From Myxococcus eversor (GTDB lineage Bacteria > Myxococcota > Myxococcia > Myxococcales > Myxococcaceae), in NCBI RefSeq assembly GCF_010894455.1, contig NZ_JAAIXY010000001.1, forward strand, positions 558,001-622,000: a stretch of 64,000 bases of DNA, written 5' to 3'. Shown piece by piece: positions 8,651 to 17,691 of this stretch. The translations under genes were made by a program, and so were the position numbers. How positions within the stretch are numbered: position 1 is the first letter of the stretch; each line of letters opens with the position of its first letter. The notes below the pieces were generated by a model, which was given only the letters and a program-made list of their open reading frames with translations, ran no database searches and was not told the DNA's origin.

Positions 8651-8664
8651 CCAACAACTGTTGG
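8651..8664. promoter_or_regulatory. 14-bp perfect palindrome upstream of the Tiki-like gene
   Basis: CCAACAACTGTTGG has 6-bp arms around a 2-base centre and lies 50 bases before the ATG at 8715. It could be an operator for the following gene, or part of the end of the preceding operon; no T-run follows, so a terminator is less likely. Confidence 0.3.
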
Positions 8665-8714
8665 TAGCGAAAGCGCCAAGTCTATGCTGATGACTCTCGT
8701 CAGGAGCCAAGCCC

Positions 8715-9854
8715 ATGCGCGCCATTCCCCAGGAATCCCCTCAGGTGGCACCGGCCCCGGGCCTTGCCCAGCGCAAGTCGAGAGAGGGAGGTATCCAAGC
8801 AAGTCCAGAGCGCACGACGTTGGAGCGCGGCCTTGTCCAACGACAGACGCGCGCCAATCAGAGTCCAGCAGTCCAGAAGACGTCCAGCTACCAGCACTTG
8901 CTGAACTCGAGCCCGAAGGTCGAGGCATTGCAGCGGCAGGCGGCCTCGAGCGGAGCGGCGCACCCCATCCAACGACTGGCGGCGTCATCCCTTGGCCAGG
9001 GGCATCTCCCTGTGCAGCGCATGCACGAGGGCTCCGACGATGAAGAGGGGCTCGAAGAGCTCCTCGATGAGGCCGAGGTGGAGCAGGGGGACCCCACCGC
9101 CAGGGCGCTCGCGGTGCCCCAGACGGAGGCGCAGGTGGAGAAACAGGCGCTCACCCGCACGACACTCGGGGGCATGGCCGGCTGGACCAATACGCCGATG
9201 AGTGAGCACCTCGCCACGGACCCCCGGACCTGGCCGCTCATCGCGAAAGGCGAGTGGAACGCGCCGATGCGAGGATGGTTCGAGAGGGGCGAGGGCGACA
9301 ATCGTCGTCGCATCATCCTGCTCGGGGAGACCCACGACCGGATGGAGAACTTCCTCGAACACATGTTCAACAACAAGGCTACCCGCATCTGGGAGAAGAA
9401 CCTGCACCTGGCGCAGGTCGCCAAGGGTCGCAAGGACTACGGCAAGTGGCTCGCCAGCTTCAGCGAGGGGCAGCGGGGCTATTTCGACAAGACCCTCGCC
9501 GCCCTCCAGACCGAAAAGGCTGACGGTCATGTCCTGAACGCGGACACCGACGGGTCCACGGAAATGGTGACAAGCGCGCTCGGTCTGGATGTGGGGGAGG
9601 ACATCGGAGGCCTCATCGGTCGGCTGATTGCCTCCGACACGGAGATTTACGACCACCTGAGCGAATGGATGGATTCAGAGGAACCGGAGGACGCGGATCG
9701 CCTGGCGATCGGCCGCCGTCGGTGGCGCTACGCGTCCGTCCTGGTGGGTGCCCAGCACTACAAGGGGCTCGCGGACTACATCACGAGACTCGGCGGGTTC
9801 GAGGCCAAGGAGCCTGGACCGTCCCTCATATCCCTCCTCGGCCTCAACGCCTGA
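8715..9854 (+). CDS. Putative injected effector: Gln-Arg-repeat leader plus Tiki/TraB/EreA-like domain
   Basis: This 379-residue protein has two parts. Residues 1-130 are low-complexity and carry repeated Gln-Arg motifs (AQRK 18, VQRQ 41, LQRQ 72, IQRL 85, VQRM 100) with the phrase HLLNSSPKVEALQRQA; leaders like this occur on proteins encoded with extracellular contractile injection systems. Residues 150-379 contain IILLGETHDRMENF (GETH at 204-207) and ASVLVGAQHYKGLADYI (GAQH at 345-348). Paired GxxH motifs are the signature of the Tiki superfamily (TraB/PrgY, ChaN, EreA, Pasteurella toxin C1), which includes hydrolases. No signal peptide is seen, and no injection-system structural gene is in the window. 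The reaction and target are unknown. Confidence 0.6.
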   Translation: MRAIPQESPQVAPAPGLAQRKSREGGIQASPERTTLERGLVQRQTRANQSPAVQKTSSYQHLLNSSPKVEALQRQAASSGAAHPIQRLAASSLGQGHLPVQRMHEGSDDEEGLEELLDEAEVEQGDPTARALAVPQTEAQVEKQALTRTTLGGMAGWTNTPMSEHLATDPRTWPLIAKGEWNAPMRGWFERGEGDNRRRIILLGETHDRMENFLEHMFNNKATRIWEKNLHLAQVAKGRKDYGKWLASFSEGQRGYFDKTLAALQTEKADGHVLNADTDGSTEMVTSALGLDVGEDIGGLIGRLIASDTEIYDHLSEWMDSEEPEDADRLAIGRRRWRYASVLVGAQHYKGLADYITRLGGFEAKEPGPSLISLLGLNA

Positions 9855-9884
9855 GCCGACAGTCACGACGCCAGGACGACGGGC

Positions 9885-10229
9885 TCAGGCCGCCTCTTCC
9901 AGAATCTCCAGCGCCTCCCGGACCCCCGGGAGCGCGGACAGCAACTCCAGCTCCGCGGACTGGAGCACGGAGACCCGCTTGCCGGAGATGCGCTCCATCG
10001 TCAGCTCGATGCGGTGGTCCCCCGCCGCGTTGACGCGCCGGAAGATGCGGGCCCGCCGGCCCTCCGCCCGACAGGCGAGGATATCCTTCTGGAGACTGCG
10101 CAGGCGTCGGACCACCTTCAGCGCCGTCCGCCCCTCCGGGGTGTCGAAGGTGTGGAAGTGCCGATTACGCGACAGTGGCTTGCTAGGGTCATGGAGCCTC
10201 TCCACGAGGCGCCGAACGAATGGGTCCAT
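9885..10229 (-). CDS. Hypothetical protein, about 114 residues
   Basis: A small, basic, probably soluble protein starting MDPFVRRLVERL. It has a conserved-looking core (SRNRHFHTFDTPEGR followed by an Arg/Leu-rich helix) and ends in an acidic helix (LPGVREALEILEEAA). It converges on the Tiki-like gene (30 bases apart) and diverges from the TPR lipoprotein gene (40 bases). The frame is open further upstream but would overlap the TPR gene, so the ATG at 10229 is preferred. I do not recognise a family. Confidence 0.6.
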   Translation of the reverse strand: MDPFVRRLVERLHDPSKPLSRNRHFHTFDTPEGRTALKVVRRLRSLQKDILACRAEGRRARIFRRVNAAGDHRIELTMERISGKRVSVLQSAELELLSALPGVREALEILEEAA

Positions 10230-10269
10230 CGACGTGGGAGGATAACATCCAGTACCCTCCCGCTCAGCG

Positions 10270-11601
10270 ATGCCCTGGCGATTTCGAACCCTTCCCTGGA
10301 CCCTGGCGCTCCTCCTCCCGCTTGCTTGTAGGGAACCGGAGGTGGCAGCCGTCCAGAACCGTGCCCAACAGGCCCAGTCCGCCCTGAGTGAGGCCCGCGC
10401 CCAGCTTGCCAACGGGCAGGCCCTCCCCGCACTCGCGGCCCTCAAGAAAGCCGCCACCGCCGCCCCCGACAGCGCCGAGCCCTACCTGCTCATGGCCGAT
10501 GCCCACCTCATGAACAACAACATGGGCGCGGCCATCATGTCCCTCAAGCAGGCCGAGGCCCTCATCCCCGGCACCGACCCCAACATCCAGAAGCAGCTCG
10601 CCGAACTCTACCTGGGCAACGGCAACACCGCCGAGGCCCTCACCATCCTCTCCACCCTGCGCGACTCCGGCCTGCTCACGGAATCGGACGTGCTCGGCCT
10701 CGCCCGGCTCCAGGCCCGCGAGGGCCAGATTGACGCCTCCTTCGCCACGATTGAGAGCGTCCTGCGCGACAGCCCGGATGACCCGGAGGCCAAGGCCATG
10801 GAGGCGGAGGTCCTCCTCATGAAGGGCGACGAGCTGCTCGCCGCCAACCTCATGGACAAGCTGCTCCAGCAGAACCCCGCGCACACCTCCGCGCGCCTCT
10901 TGCGCGCCCGCTACTTCCTCGTCAGCGGCGTGCCGCAGATGGCCGAGGCCGACCTCCAGGCCGTCGAAGGCAAGGACGCCAACCGCGGCGACGTCGTCAT
11001 GCTGCGCGCCCGGGCCCTCCTCGCCCAGGGCCGCGCGACGGATGCAGAGGCCGCCCTCAAGCCCCTCATCGACGTCGAACCCCAGAACGCCGAGGCCCTC
11101 GCCTGGATGGCGGAGACGGTGCTCGCCCAGGGCCGCCGCGCGGACGCGCTCGCCCTGGTGGACCGCGCCCTCCAGTTCCGCCCCCGCCTCGCTCGCGCCC
11201 TCTACGTGCGCGGCCGTGCCCAGGAGGAGGCCAAGGACCTGAAGGGCGCCGAGGAGAGCTACCGCTTCGCCCTCAGCGCCGAGCCCCGCTTCGCGCCCGT
11301 GCACACCCGGCTGTGGCGCCTGTTCCTCCAGTCGGAGCGCAAGGTGGATGCGTACGCGTCCCTGGAGCGTCTGCTGGCCATGGGCGAGGCCTCCCAGGAG
11401 GAGAAGGTCGCCCTGGCGAAGCTCTCCGCTCAGCTCCAGACGCAGATGGTCCGGGCCACGAAAATCATCGACGAGGCCCTCAAGCGAGAGCCCGACAACG
11501 CCGAGTACCTGGCGGTGAAGAAGGCCCTCCTGGACGTCGCGCCCAAGCCGACGAAGAAGAAGTCGACCGGCCCCCTCATCATCCGCGGCGGTCGCCGCTG
11601 A
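10270..11601 (+). CDS. TPR-repeat lipoprotein
   Basis: This 443-residue protein has a lipoprotein signal (LALLLPLACRE, lipidated Cys at about residue 20). It is then almost entirely tandem TPR-like helix pairs, seen in segments such as PALAALKKAATAAPDSAEPY, AEAALKPLIDVEPQNAEALA and AEESYRFALSAEPRFAPVH. Such proteins act as periplasmic scaffolds, as in PEP-CTERM/PrsT or polysaccharide export systems. It ends in a Lys-rich tail. Its 3' end overlaps that of the convergent M16 peptidase gene by 23 bases. The partner is unknown. Confidence 0.8.
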   Translation: MPWRFRTLPWTLALLLPLACREPEVAAVQNRAQQAQSALSEARAQLANGQALPALAALKKAATAAPDSAEPYLLMADAHLMNNNMGAAIMSLKQAEALIPGTDPNIQKQLAELYLGNGNTAEALTILSTLRDSGLLTESDVLGLARLQAREGQIDASFATIESVLRDSPDDPEAKAMEAEVLLMKGDELLAANLMDKLLQQNPAHTSARLLRARYFLVSGVPQMAEADLQAVEGKDANRGDVVMLRARALLAQGRATDAEAALKPLIDVEPQNAEALAWMAETVLAQGRRADALALVDRALQFRPRLARALYVRGRAQEEAKDLKGAEESYRFALSAEPRFAPVHTRLWRLFLQSERKVDAYASLERLLAMGEASQEEKVALAKLSAQLQTQMVRATKIIDEALKREPDNAEYLAVKKALLDVAPKPTKKKSTGPLIIRGGRR

Positions 11602-12910
11602 CCAGCAGCTTCGCGGTGGGCGCTCCGGGCAGCCCTGGCGCCTCCGCCACCACGCGCTCCAAGGCCTTGAGCCCCTTCTTCTGACCCACCGCGACGACGG
11701 TGAGGTTGTCCCGGTGGAGGTAGCGCCGGGCCACTTCCCGCACCCGCGCGGCGGACTGGGAGTCCACCAGGTCCGCCCGGTGCTCGAAGGTCTCCGGCAC
11801 GCGGAACAGCTCCGTGCCGCCGAACCACCCGGCCAGCTCCCCCGGTGAGTCCTGGGAGAACTCCAGCAACATGCGGTGGCGGCGCTTGGCGCGCGCCAGC
11901 TCCTCTTCGCCAATCTCCTCGTCGCACAGCGCGCCCAGCACGCGGAACGACTCGGCCACCACCTGCGCGGCCTTCTCCGGGGCGCTGGCGGCCTCGATCT
12001 CGAACAGGCCGGAGTCGTGGTAGCCGTCCAGCGACGCGTGGACCGAGTACGCCAGCCCCCGCTTCTCCACGATTTCGAACGGCAGCCGCGAGGACAGGCC
12101 GTCATCCAGCACGCGCCGGATGATCTGCAGCGCGGCGTAGTCGTCGTGCTGCTCGGGCACGGTGCGGAAGTTGAGGCGGAACTCCGTCTGCGACTCGTCG
12201 TGGGAGACGAAGTGCAGCCGGGGCCCCGGCGCGATTTCCGGCGGCGGCGTCTCCGTGCTGGCCAGGCCTCGCGGCAGGTGCGCGAACGCGCGCTCCGTCA
12301 ACTCGAGCACCTCCTCGCGGCGCACGCGGCCCGCGGCGGTGACGACCAGGTTGCCGGTGACGTAGTGCCGCGCGAAGTGCTCCAGCACCTGGCTGTGCGC
12401 GAGCGCGGAGACGGACTCGCGCGTGCCCGCGATCTTCAAGGCCAGCGGGTGGTCGGGGAAGAGCAGGTTCTTGGAGAGGTTGTCCAGGTCGATGTCGCGA
12501 CCCTTCTCATCCACCTCGTCCAGCATCTCCTCGAGGATGATCTGCCGCTCGACTTCCATGTCCGTGAGGCGCGGACGGGTGAGCATGTCCCCGAGGATGT
12601 CCAGGCCCACGCGCATGTGCGCGGGGTGCAGCGGCGTGTAGTAGTACCCGTGGTCCCGGGTGGTGACGCCATTGAGGTTGCCGCCCACTTCCTCCACGGC
12701 GGCGTTCATCTTCACCGTGTCCGGCCAGCCCGCGCTGCCCCGGAAGAACAGATGCTCCAGGTAGTGGCTGACGCCGTTGTTGGCGGGCGTCTCGTGGCGG
12801 CTGCCCGTGCGGACGTAGATGGCGAGCAGGGCGGTGTGGAGGTGGGGCGTCTCGATGGTGACGACGCGCAGCCCGGAGGGCAGAACGTCCCGATACGAAT
12901 TGAAGCTCAT
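11579..12910 (-). CDS. M16-family zinc metallopeptidase (processing-peptidase type)
   Basis: This 443-residue protein has the inverted zinc motif HxxEH at residues 49-53 (SHYLEHLFFRG) and the downstream glutamate region EEMLDEVDEKGRD. The C-terminal half carries the R/Y-type pair seen in M16 proteins (GLSSRLPFEIVEKRGLAYSV). It is the catalytic single-domain-pair form related to mitochondrial processing peptidase beta and YmxG/PqqL. No signal peptide is present. Its ATG overlaps the stop of the histidine kinase gene (ATGA), implying translational coupling. Substrates are unknown. Confidence 0.9.
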   Translation of the reverse strand: MSFNSYRDVLPSGLRVVTIETPHLHTALLAIYVRTGSRHETPANNGVSHYLEHLFFRGSAGWPDTVKMNAAVEEVGGNLNGVTTRDHGYYYTPLHPAHMRVGLDILGDMLTRPRLTDMEVERQIILEEMLDEVDEKGRDIDLDNLSKNLLFPDHPLALKIAGTRESVSALAHSQVLEHFARHYVTGNLVVTAAGRVRREEVLELTERAFAHLPRGLASTETPPPEIAPGPRLHFVSHDESQTEFRLNFRTVPEQHDDYAALQIIRRVLDDGLSSRLPFEIVEKRGLAYSVHASLDGYHDSGLFEIEAASAPEKAAQVVAESFRVLGALCDEEIGEEELARAKRRHRMLLEFSQDSPGELAGWFGGTELFRVPETFEHRADLVDSQSAARVREVARRYLHRDNLTVVAVGQKKGLKALERVVAEAPGLPGAPTAKLLVSGDRRG

Positions 12911-14451
12911 GCGCGTGGAAGCCTTAACACGAAGGCCGTGCCCTGGCCGGGAATACTCTGGCAGGAGAGCGAGCCCCCGTGGGCCTGGAGGATTTGCTGA
13001 CTCACCGCGAGCCCCAGCCCCGTGCCCCCCTCCTTGGTGGTGAAGAACGGCTCGAAGAGGTGGCGGCGTACCTCCTCCGTCATGCCCTGACCTGTATCCC
13101 TCACCGTCACCTCCACGTCCTGCTCCATGGGGCGGGTGGCGATGGTGAGCTGCCCTCCGTGGGGCATCGCCTCGCGGCTGTTGCGCAGGAGGTTCAGGAA
13201 GACCTGCCGCAGCTGCCCCTCGTCGGCGAGCACGGCCGGCGTGGCGGGGGCGAACTCGCGCACCACCTCCACGCCCGCGCGCATCAGCTCCTCGCGAGAG
13301 AAGTCCAGCACGCCGTCCAGCACCGCCGTCACGTCGCGCGGGTCCAGGTCCGGCCGCTGGGGCCTGGCCATGCGCAGGTAGTGCTCGGTGACGTCCGCCA
13401 GCCGGTCCACCTCGCGGGTGACGGCGGAGAGCAGGTCCTTCACCTCGTGGGCCTCGTCGGGCGCGGGGAACGTGGCGCGCTCCACCGCGTCCCCGAGCAG
13501 CTCCACGTTGAGGCCGATGGACGACAGCGGGTTGCGCACCTCGTGGACGATTTGCGCGGAGATGCGGCCCACGGCGGCGAGCTGCTCGGCGCGCATCAGC
13601 GCCTCCGCCTGCGCCTTGATTTGCGCCTCGCGCGCCTGGAGCGAGCGGGCCATCTGGTCGAACGCTCGCGCCAGCACCGCCACCTCGTCGTGGCCCTTCA
13701 CGCCCAGCTGCGCGCTGTAGTCGCCCTTGCCGATGCGCGACACGCCCTCGATGAGCGTGCGCACCGGGCGCAGCGTGCGGGCCGACCACGCGGTGGCGAC
13801 CAGGCCCAGCAGAATCGCCGCGACGGAGAGGCTGATGATGGCCAGGCCCGTCTGGCGCTCGCGCTCCTCGGCGCCGTCCACGCGCTCGCGGATGCGGTTG
13901 GACAAGGACAGTCGCAAGAGCCGCAGTTCGCGGCCGATGGCGTCCTCCATGGTGAGCACGTCGGCGGTGGCGCGGTCCACCTGGGCCTTGTCCGGCGCCT
14001 GCGAGGAGAACGCGTCGAACACGCTCTCCGCGGCGCGGCCGTACTCCTGGTAGCGCGAGTCCAGCTCCAGGAGCCTCGCCTCCAGCTCCTCGATGAAGGG
14101 CAGCTCGCTCGCCGGGGCCATGTCGCGCAGCTGGGTGGCCCGCGCGCGCGTCGTGGCCAGCCGCTGGGAGATGAAGGTCGTGGGCACGTAGACGCGGGCC
14201 AGGCGGATGATGGCGCGCCGTATCTCCGCGCTGTCCTCCTCCAGCATGCGCGCGGTGTGGCGCTGCTGGTTGGCGTGGTTCATCTCCATCTCCGCCGCGT
14301 CTTGCGAGAGCTGGAGATAGCCCTGGCTCAACAGCCGGATTTCGAGCCGGTTGCGGTGCAGCTCCGCGACGCTGAAGAGCGACACCAGGCCGAAGGTGAC
14401 GAGCACCACCGCGTAGCCCAGGAAGATGCGGGTGGCGAGGGAGAGCTTCAT
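12907..14451 (-). CDS. Membrane-bound sensor histidine kinase with HAMP domain
   Basis: This 514-residue protein has TM1 at about 9-29, a helical periplasmic sensor region at 30-200 and TM2 at about 203-223. HAMP spans 224-275. The HisKA domain has the phospho-accepting His303 in IVHEVRNPLSS, and the HATPase domain has its N box in FLNLLRNSREAMPHGG, G1 in RDTGQGM and G2 in GGTGLGLAVSQQI. No response regulator is adjacent, so it is an orphan kinase, common in myxobacteria. It is translationally coupled to the M16 peptidase, which raises the possibility that the pair responds to envelope protein status. Confidence 0.92.
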   Translation of the reverse strand: MKLSLATRIFLGYAVVLVTFGLVSLFSVAELHRNRLEIRLLSQGYLQLSQDAAEMEMNHANQQRHTARMLEEDSAEIRRAIIRLARVYVPTTFISQRLATTRARATQLRDMAPASELPFIEELEARLLELDSRYQEYGRAAESVFDAFSSQAPDKAQVDRATADVLTMEDAIGRELRLLRLSLSNRIRERVDGAEERERQTGLAIISLSVAAILLGLVATAWSARTLRPVRTLIEGVSRIGKGDYSAQLGVKGHDEVAVLARAFDQMARSLQAREAQIKAQAEALMRAEQLAAVGRISAQIVHEVRNPLSSIGLNVELLGDAVERATFPAPDEAHEVKDLLSAVTREVDRLADVTEHYLRMARPQRPDLDPRDVTAVLDGVLDFSREELMRAGVEVVREFAPATPAVLADEGQLRQVFLNLLRNSREAMPHGGQLTIATRPMEQDVEVTVRDTGQGMTEEVRRHLFEPFFTTKEGGTGLGLAVSQQILQAHGGSLSCQSIPGQGTAFVLRLPRA

Positions 14452-14710
14452 GCGCGCGAGGACCGTGCAACGGCCAGGGCGTCATCGCCAAGCGGCCCGC
14501 GCCCCGGGCACGAGCAGCGCCGTCTTCCCGCCTGCCCCCCGGCGGGGCGACCGGCCGTCCTGGCCTCCTGAATCATGGCCCCGGAGGATAGCCCGAGGGG
14601 CCTCGTCCCGCCCGGGGACATTCGCGCCCGCGGGTGGCAATCGTCGTGAAGGCCCCAGCGTAGGAACTCGCGTGGTGAACCCCCTCGCCCGTCCCTCAAG
14701 GAATCACGCC

Positions 14711-16507
14711 ATGCTCTCCACGGCCCACGCCTCCCTGGGCGCCCTGCTGGCGCTGCTCGTGTTGCCCTCCTCCTCGAAGGCCGCGGAGCCCGCGAAGGCC
14801 GCCGTCGTGGCCCCCAAGGCCGAGGCCCCCGCTGACACCGCGTCGAGCCTGGTCGGTATCTGGGCAGGGGAGCCCGTCTTCGGGCCGGAGGTCCAGGGCG
14901 AGCTGACGGTGTTCCGCGACGGCGACACGTGGCGCGCGCGCATCGGCGGCTATGAGGCCCCCGGGCGTCTGGAGAAGAACCAGCTCACGGTGACGATGCC
15001 GGGAGGGCAGGGGACGTTCCGGGGCGTCGTCGGCGCGGACGGCAAGCTCATCCGAGGCCACTGGGTGCAGCCGCGCGTCGTCATTGGCGGCGTGCAATAC
15101 GCCACGCCCGTGGAGCTGCGCGCGCTCCAGAAGGGCGTGTGGCGGGGCGGCGTGACGCCGTGGGCGGACCGCTTCACCCTGTACCTCGTCGTGTACAAGC
15201 GGCCGGACGGCACCATCGCGGCGTACTTGAAGGACCCGGAGAAGGGCTTCGGCCGGCAGTTCGCGTTCAACGTCTCCATGCAGGGCAACGCGGTGAAGCT
15301 GACGGACCCGCGCGGCCCGACGACGCTGGAGGGCACCTTCGACCCGCGCTTCGGCCGGCTGACGGTGCCCATCCTCTTCCTGGGCCCCATCAATTTCACG
15401 AAGAAGGAGCGGGAGCAGGCCGTGGGGCTCTACCCGCGCACGCCGGCGCCGGGGGCCTATTCCTACCGTCCGCCTGTCGCGGAGCAGGATGGCTGGGCGA
15501 CGGCCTCGCTCGCCGACGTGGGCATGGACCCCGCGCCCATCATCGCGCTGATGCAGCGCATCCTCGACGCCGAGCCGGGCCCCACGCCGGGGCCGCACAT
15601 CCAGGGCGTGCTCATCGCGCGCAAGGGCAAGCTCGTCGTCGAGGAGTACTTCCACGGCTTCGACAAGGAGCGCCTTCATGACCTGCGCTCCGCGGCCAAG
15701 ACGCTGGCGCCGATACTCGTGGGCACGGCGATGGAACAGGGCGCGAAGCTCGCCCCGGAGACGCCCGTCTACTCGTTGTTCCCCGCGTACAAGAGCGCCG
15801 CGCCCGCGGACCCGCGCAAGGCAACGCTCACGCTGGAAAATCTGATGACGATGACCTCGGGCCTGGACTGCGACGACGACAACGACGAGTCCCCCGGCAA
15901 CGAGAACACCCTCCAGGAGCAGGAGGGAGATTGGTACACGTACACGCTGGATCTACCCATGGGCCGGGCGCCGGGAGAGCCGCAGGCGGTGTACTGCACC
16001 GCGGGGATGAACCTGGTGGGCGGCATGGTGCGCAACGCGACGGGGACATGGCTGCCCGAGCACTTCGCCCGCACCGTGGCGGAGCCCCTCCAGTTCCGCC
16101 GCTACGCGATGAACCTGATGCCGGATGGCGAGGCGTACCTGGGCGGCGGCCTCTACGCGCGCCCTCGTGACGCGCTGAAGCTGGGGCAGCTCTACCTTTC
16201 GGGCGGCGTGTGGAACGGCAGGCGCGTGGTCAGCAAGCGCTGGGTCGAGCGCTCCATCGCCCGGCACTCGGTGATGAGCCCTGACCGCACCTACGGGTAC
16301 GCGTGGTGGCGTCACGAGCTGCGCGTGGGCGAGCGCGTGTACGCGGAATACGAGGCGGGCGGCAACGGCGGCCAGTACGTCATGGTCATCCCCGAGCTGG
16401 AGCTGACGGTGATGTTCACCGGGGGCAACTACGGCCAGTTCAACCTCTGGAAGACCTTCCGGGAGGAGCTGTTGCCCCGCTACATCCTGGCGGCCGTGCG
16501 CCGGTAG
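14711..16507 (+). CDS. Secreted serine hydrolase (beta-lactamase/transpeptidase-like)
   Basis: This 598-residue protein has a signal peptide (LGALLALLVLPSSSKA). Residues 40-240 form a beta-rich N-terminal domain unrelated to the catalytic part. From about 270 the beta-lactamase class C/esterase fold follows: the SxxK motif is in LRSAAKTLAP and the Tyr of a YxN-like motif is in VYCTAGMNLVGG. The C-terminus has GYAWWRHEL and AGGNGGQYVMV, the region of the third motif. It is predicted periplasmic or secreted. It might be an esterase or a D-Ala peptidase; the exact activity is unclear. Confidence 0.85.
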   Translation: MLSTAHASLGALLALLVLPSSSKAAEPAKAAVVAPKAEAPADTASSLVGIWAGEPVFGPEVQGELTVFRDGDTWRARIGGYEAPGRLEKNQLTVTMPGGQGTFRGVVGADGKLIRGHWVQPRVVIGGVQYATPVELRALQKGVWRGGVTPWADRFTLYLVVYKRPDGTIAAYLKDPEKGFGRQFAFNVSMQGNAVKLTDPRGPTTLEGTFDPRFGRLTVPILFLGPINFTKKEREQAVGLYPRTPAPGAYSYRPPVAEQDGWATASLADVGMDPAPIIALMQRILDAEPGPTPGPHIQGVLIARKGKLVVEEYFHGFDKERLHDLRSAAKTLAPILVGTAMEQGAKLAPETPVYSLFPAYKSAAPADPRKATLTLENLMTMTSGLDCDDDNDESPGNENTLQEQEGDWYTYTLDLPMGRAPGEPQAVYCTAGMNLVGGMVRNATGTWLPEHFARTVAEPLQFRRYAMNLMPDGEAYLGGGLYARPRDALKLGQLYLSGGVWNGRRVVSKRWVERSIARHSVMSPDRTYGYAWWRHELRVGERVYAEYEAGGNGGQYVMVIPELELTVMFTGGNYGQFNLWKTFREELLPRYILAAVRR

Positions 16508-16577
16508 GCAGGGGTGGGAGCCCGGCCTGCGTCTTGGCTCGACGCCCGGAGGCAAACGTGGGTAGAAGGCCGGTCCA

Positions 16578-16976
16578 ATGGAGCCCGTCTCGACGAAGAA
16601 AGCCGCGCTGGTGACTGAAATCTCGAAGGAGTTCACCTTCGAGGCCGCGCACCGTCTCCCCAACGTCCCCCCCGGCCACAAGTGCTCGCGCGTCCACGGG
16701 CACAGCTACCGCATCGAAATCACCGTGCGCGGACCGGTGGACCCGCACTTCGGCTGGATTGTCGACTTCGCGGAGCTGAACGCCGCGTGGCAGCCGCTGC
16801 ACGCGCTGCTGGACCACCGGCTGCTCAACGACGTGCCCGGCCTGGAGAACCCCACCAGCGAGCTGCTCGCCGCCTGGGTCTTCGAGCGGCTGAGCTTCGC
16901 CACCGCGCGCGTCGTCAAGCTGCGGGTGTCGGAGACGTGCACCTCGCAGTGCACCGTCTACCCGGCCGAGGGCTGA
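16578..16976 (+). CDS. queD: 6-carboxy-5,6,7,8-tetropterin synthase (QueD)
   Basis: This 132-residue protein has the zinc ligands in FTFEAAHRL and VHGHSYRIE and the catalytic Cys in GHKCSRVHGH. C-terminally it has a Glu in LRVSETCTSQCTV. The spacing C-x3-H-G-H matches QueD, the enzyme that turns dihydroneopterin triphosphate into 6-carboxytetrahydropterin for queuosine. It converges on the SDR gene with only 4 bases between the stop codons. A second, Cys-less homologue lies nearby at 17688-18182. Confidence 0.88.
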   Translation: MEPVSTKKAALVTEISKEFTFEAAHRLPNVPPGHKCSRVHGHSYRIEITVRGPVDPHFGWIVDFAELNAAWQPLHALLDHRLLNDVPGLENPTSELLAAWVFERLSFATARVVKLRVSETCTSQCTVYPAEG

Positions 16977-16980
16977 GCCC

Positions 16981-17691
16981 TCAGGTCTCCACCTGTCCCA
17001 GATTGGCGTGGAGCACCGCGCCATTCACGGTGGGCGTGGTGGCGCAGAAGTAGAGGACGTTCGCGATTTCGTCCGGAGTGATGAGGCGCCCGAAGGTCGA
17101 CTTCGCGGAGATGATGGCGGCGCGCTTCGCGTCGTCGCCCAGGTGCTCTCGCAGCATCTCCGTGTCGGTGAAGCCCGGGCACACGCAGGCGGTGTGGATG
17201 CGCGTGCCCGCGAGGTCCTGGCAGGTGGAGCGCATCAGCCCCACGAGCGCGTGCTTCGACGTCACGTAGGACGCGTTGCCCCTCACGGCCTTCTCCGACA
17301 GCGTGGAGCCCACGTAGAGGATGGATGAGCCGTCGCCCAGATAGGGCCGCGTCAGCCGGTTGAGCACGGCGGGCGCGACGACGTTGACCTCCAGCACCCG
17401 GCGAAGCTGCGCCGCCGTCAATTCCAGCGCGTCGTCGTGGTCATAGATGGCCGCGTTGTGCACCAGGCAGACGCGGTGGTCTTTGGCCTGTCCCGCGGTG
17501 TCCCGCAGCGCGGCCTCCACGCGAGGCTCCCAGTCGCCGGAGCCCAGGTCCACGCCCAGGTCCACGACACCCGGCACGTGGCTCGGCTGGCGCGCCAGGT
17601 TCAGCACGCCCCAGCCCTCCTTGCGAAAGCGCGCGGCCAGCGCCTGGCCGATTCCCCGGCTGGCGCCAGTGATGATGGCCTGGTCCGTCAT
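16981..17691 (-). CDS. Short-chain dehydrogenase, sepiapterin-reductase-like by context
   Basis: This 236-residue SDR has TGASRGIGQALAARF at the N-terminus, CLVHNAAIYDHDD in place of the usual NNAG and the catalytic Tyr-x-x-x-Lys in SYVTSKHALVG. The Ala-Arg after strand 2 (LNLARQPS) suggests NADP(H). Its ATG overlaps the stop of the PTPS-like gene (ATGA), so the two are translated together. That pairing suggests reduction of a pterin side chain, as sepiapterin reductase does after PTPS in tetrahydrobiopterin synthesis. This substrate is inferred from context alone. Confidence 0.85.
   Translation of the reverse strand: MTDQAIITGASRGIGQALAARFRKEGWGVLNLARQPSHVPGVVDLGVDLGSGDWEPRVEAALRDTAGQAKDHRVCLVHNAAIYDHDDALELTAAQLRRVLEVNVVAPAVLNRLTRPYLGDGSSILYVGSTLSEKAVRGNASYVTSKHALVGLMRSTCQDLAGTRIHTACVCPGFTDTEMLREHLGDDAKRAAIISAKSTFGRLITPDEIANVLYFCATTPTVNGAVLHANLGQVET

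Noticed and set aside
12911-14491. Fusion of the M16 peptidase frame with an upstream 527-residue extension
   Set aside because: The extension overlaps the histidine kinase gene in another frame and has no domain; the peptidase ATG at 12910 overlaps the kinase stop.
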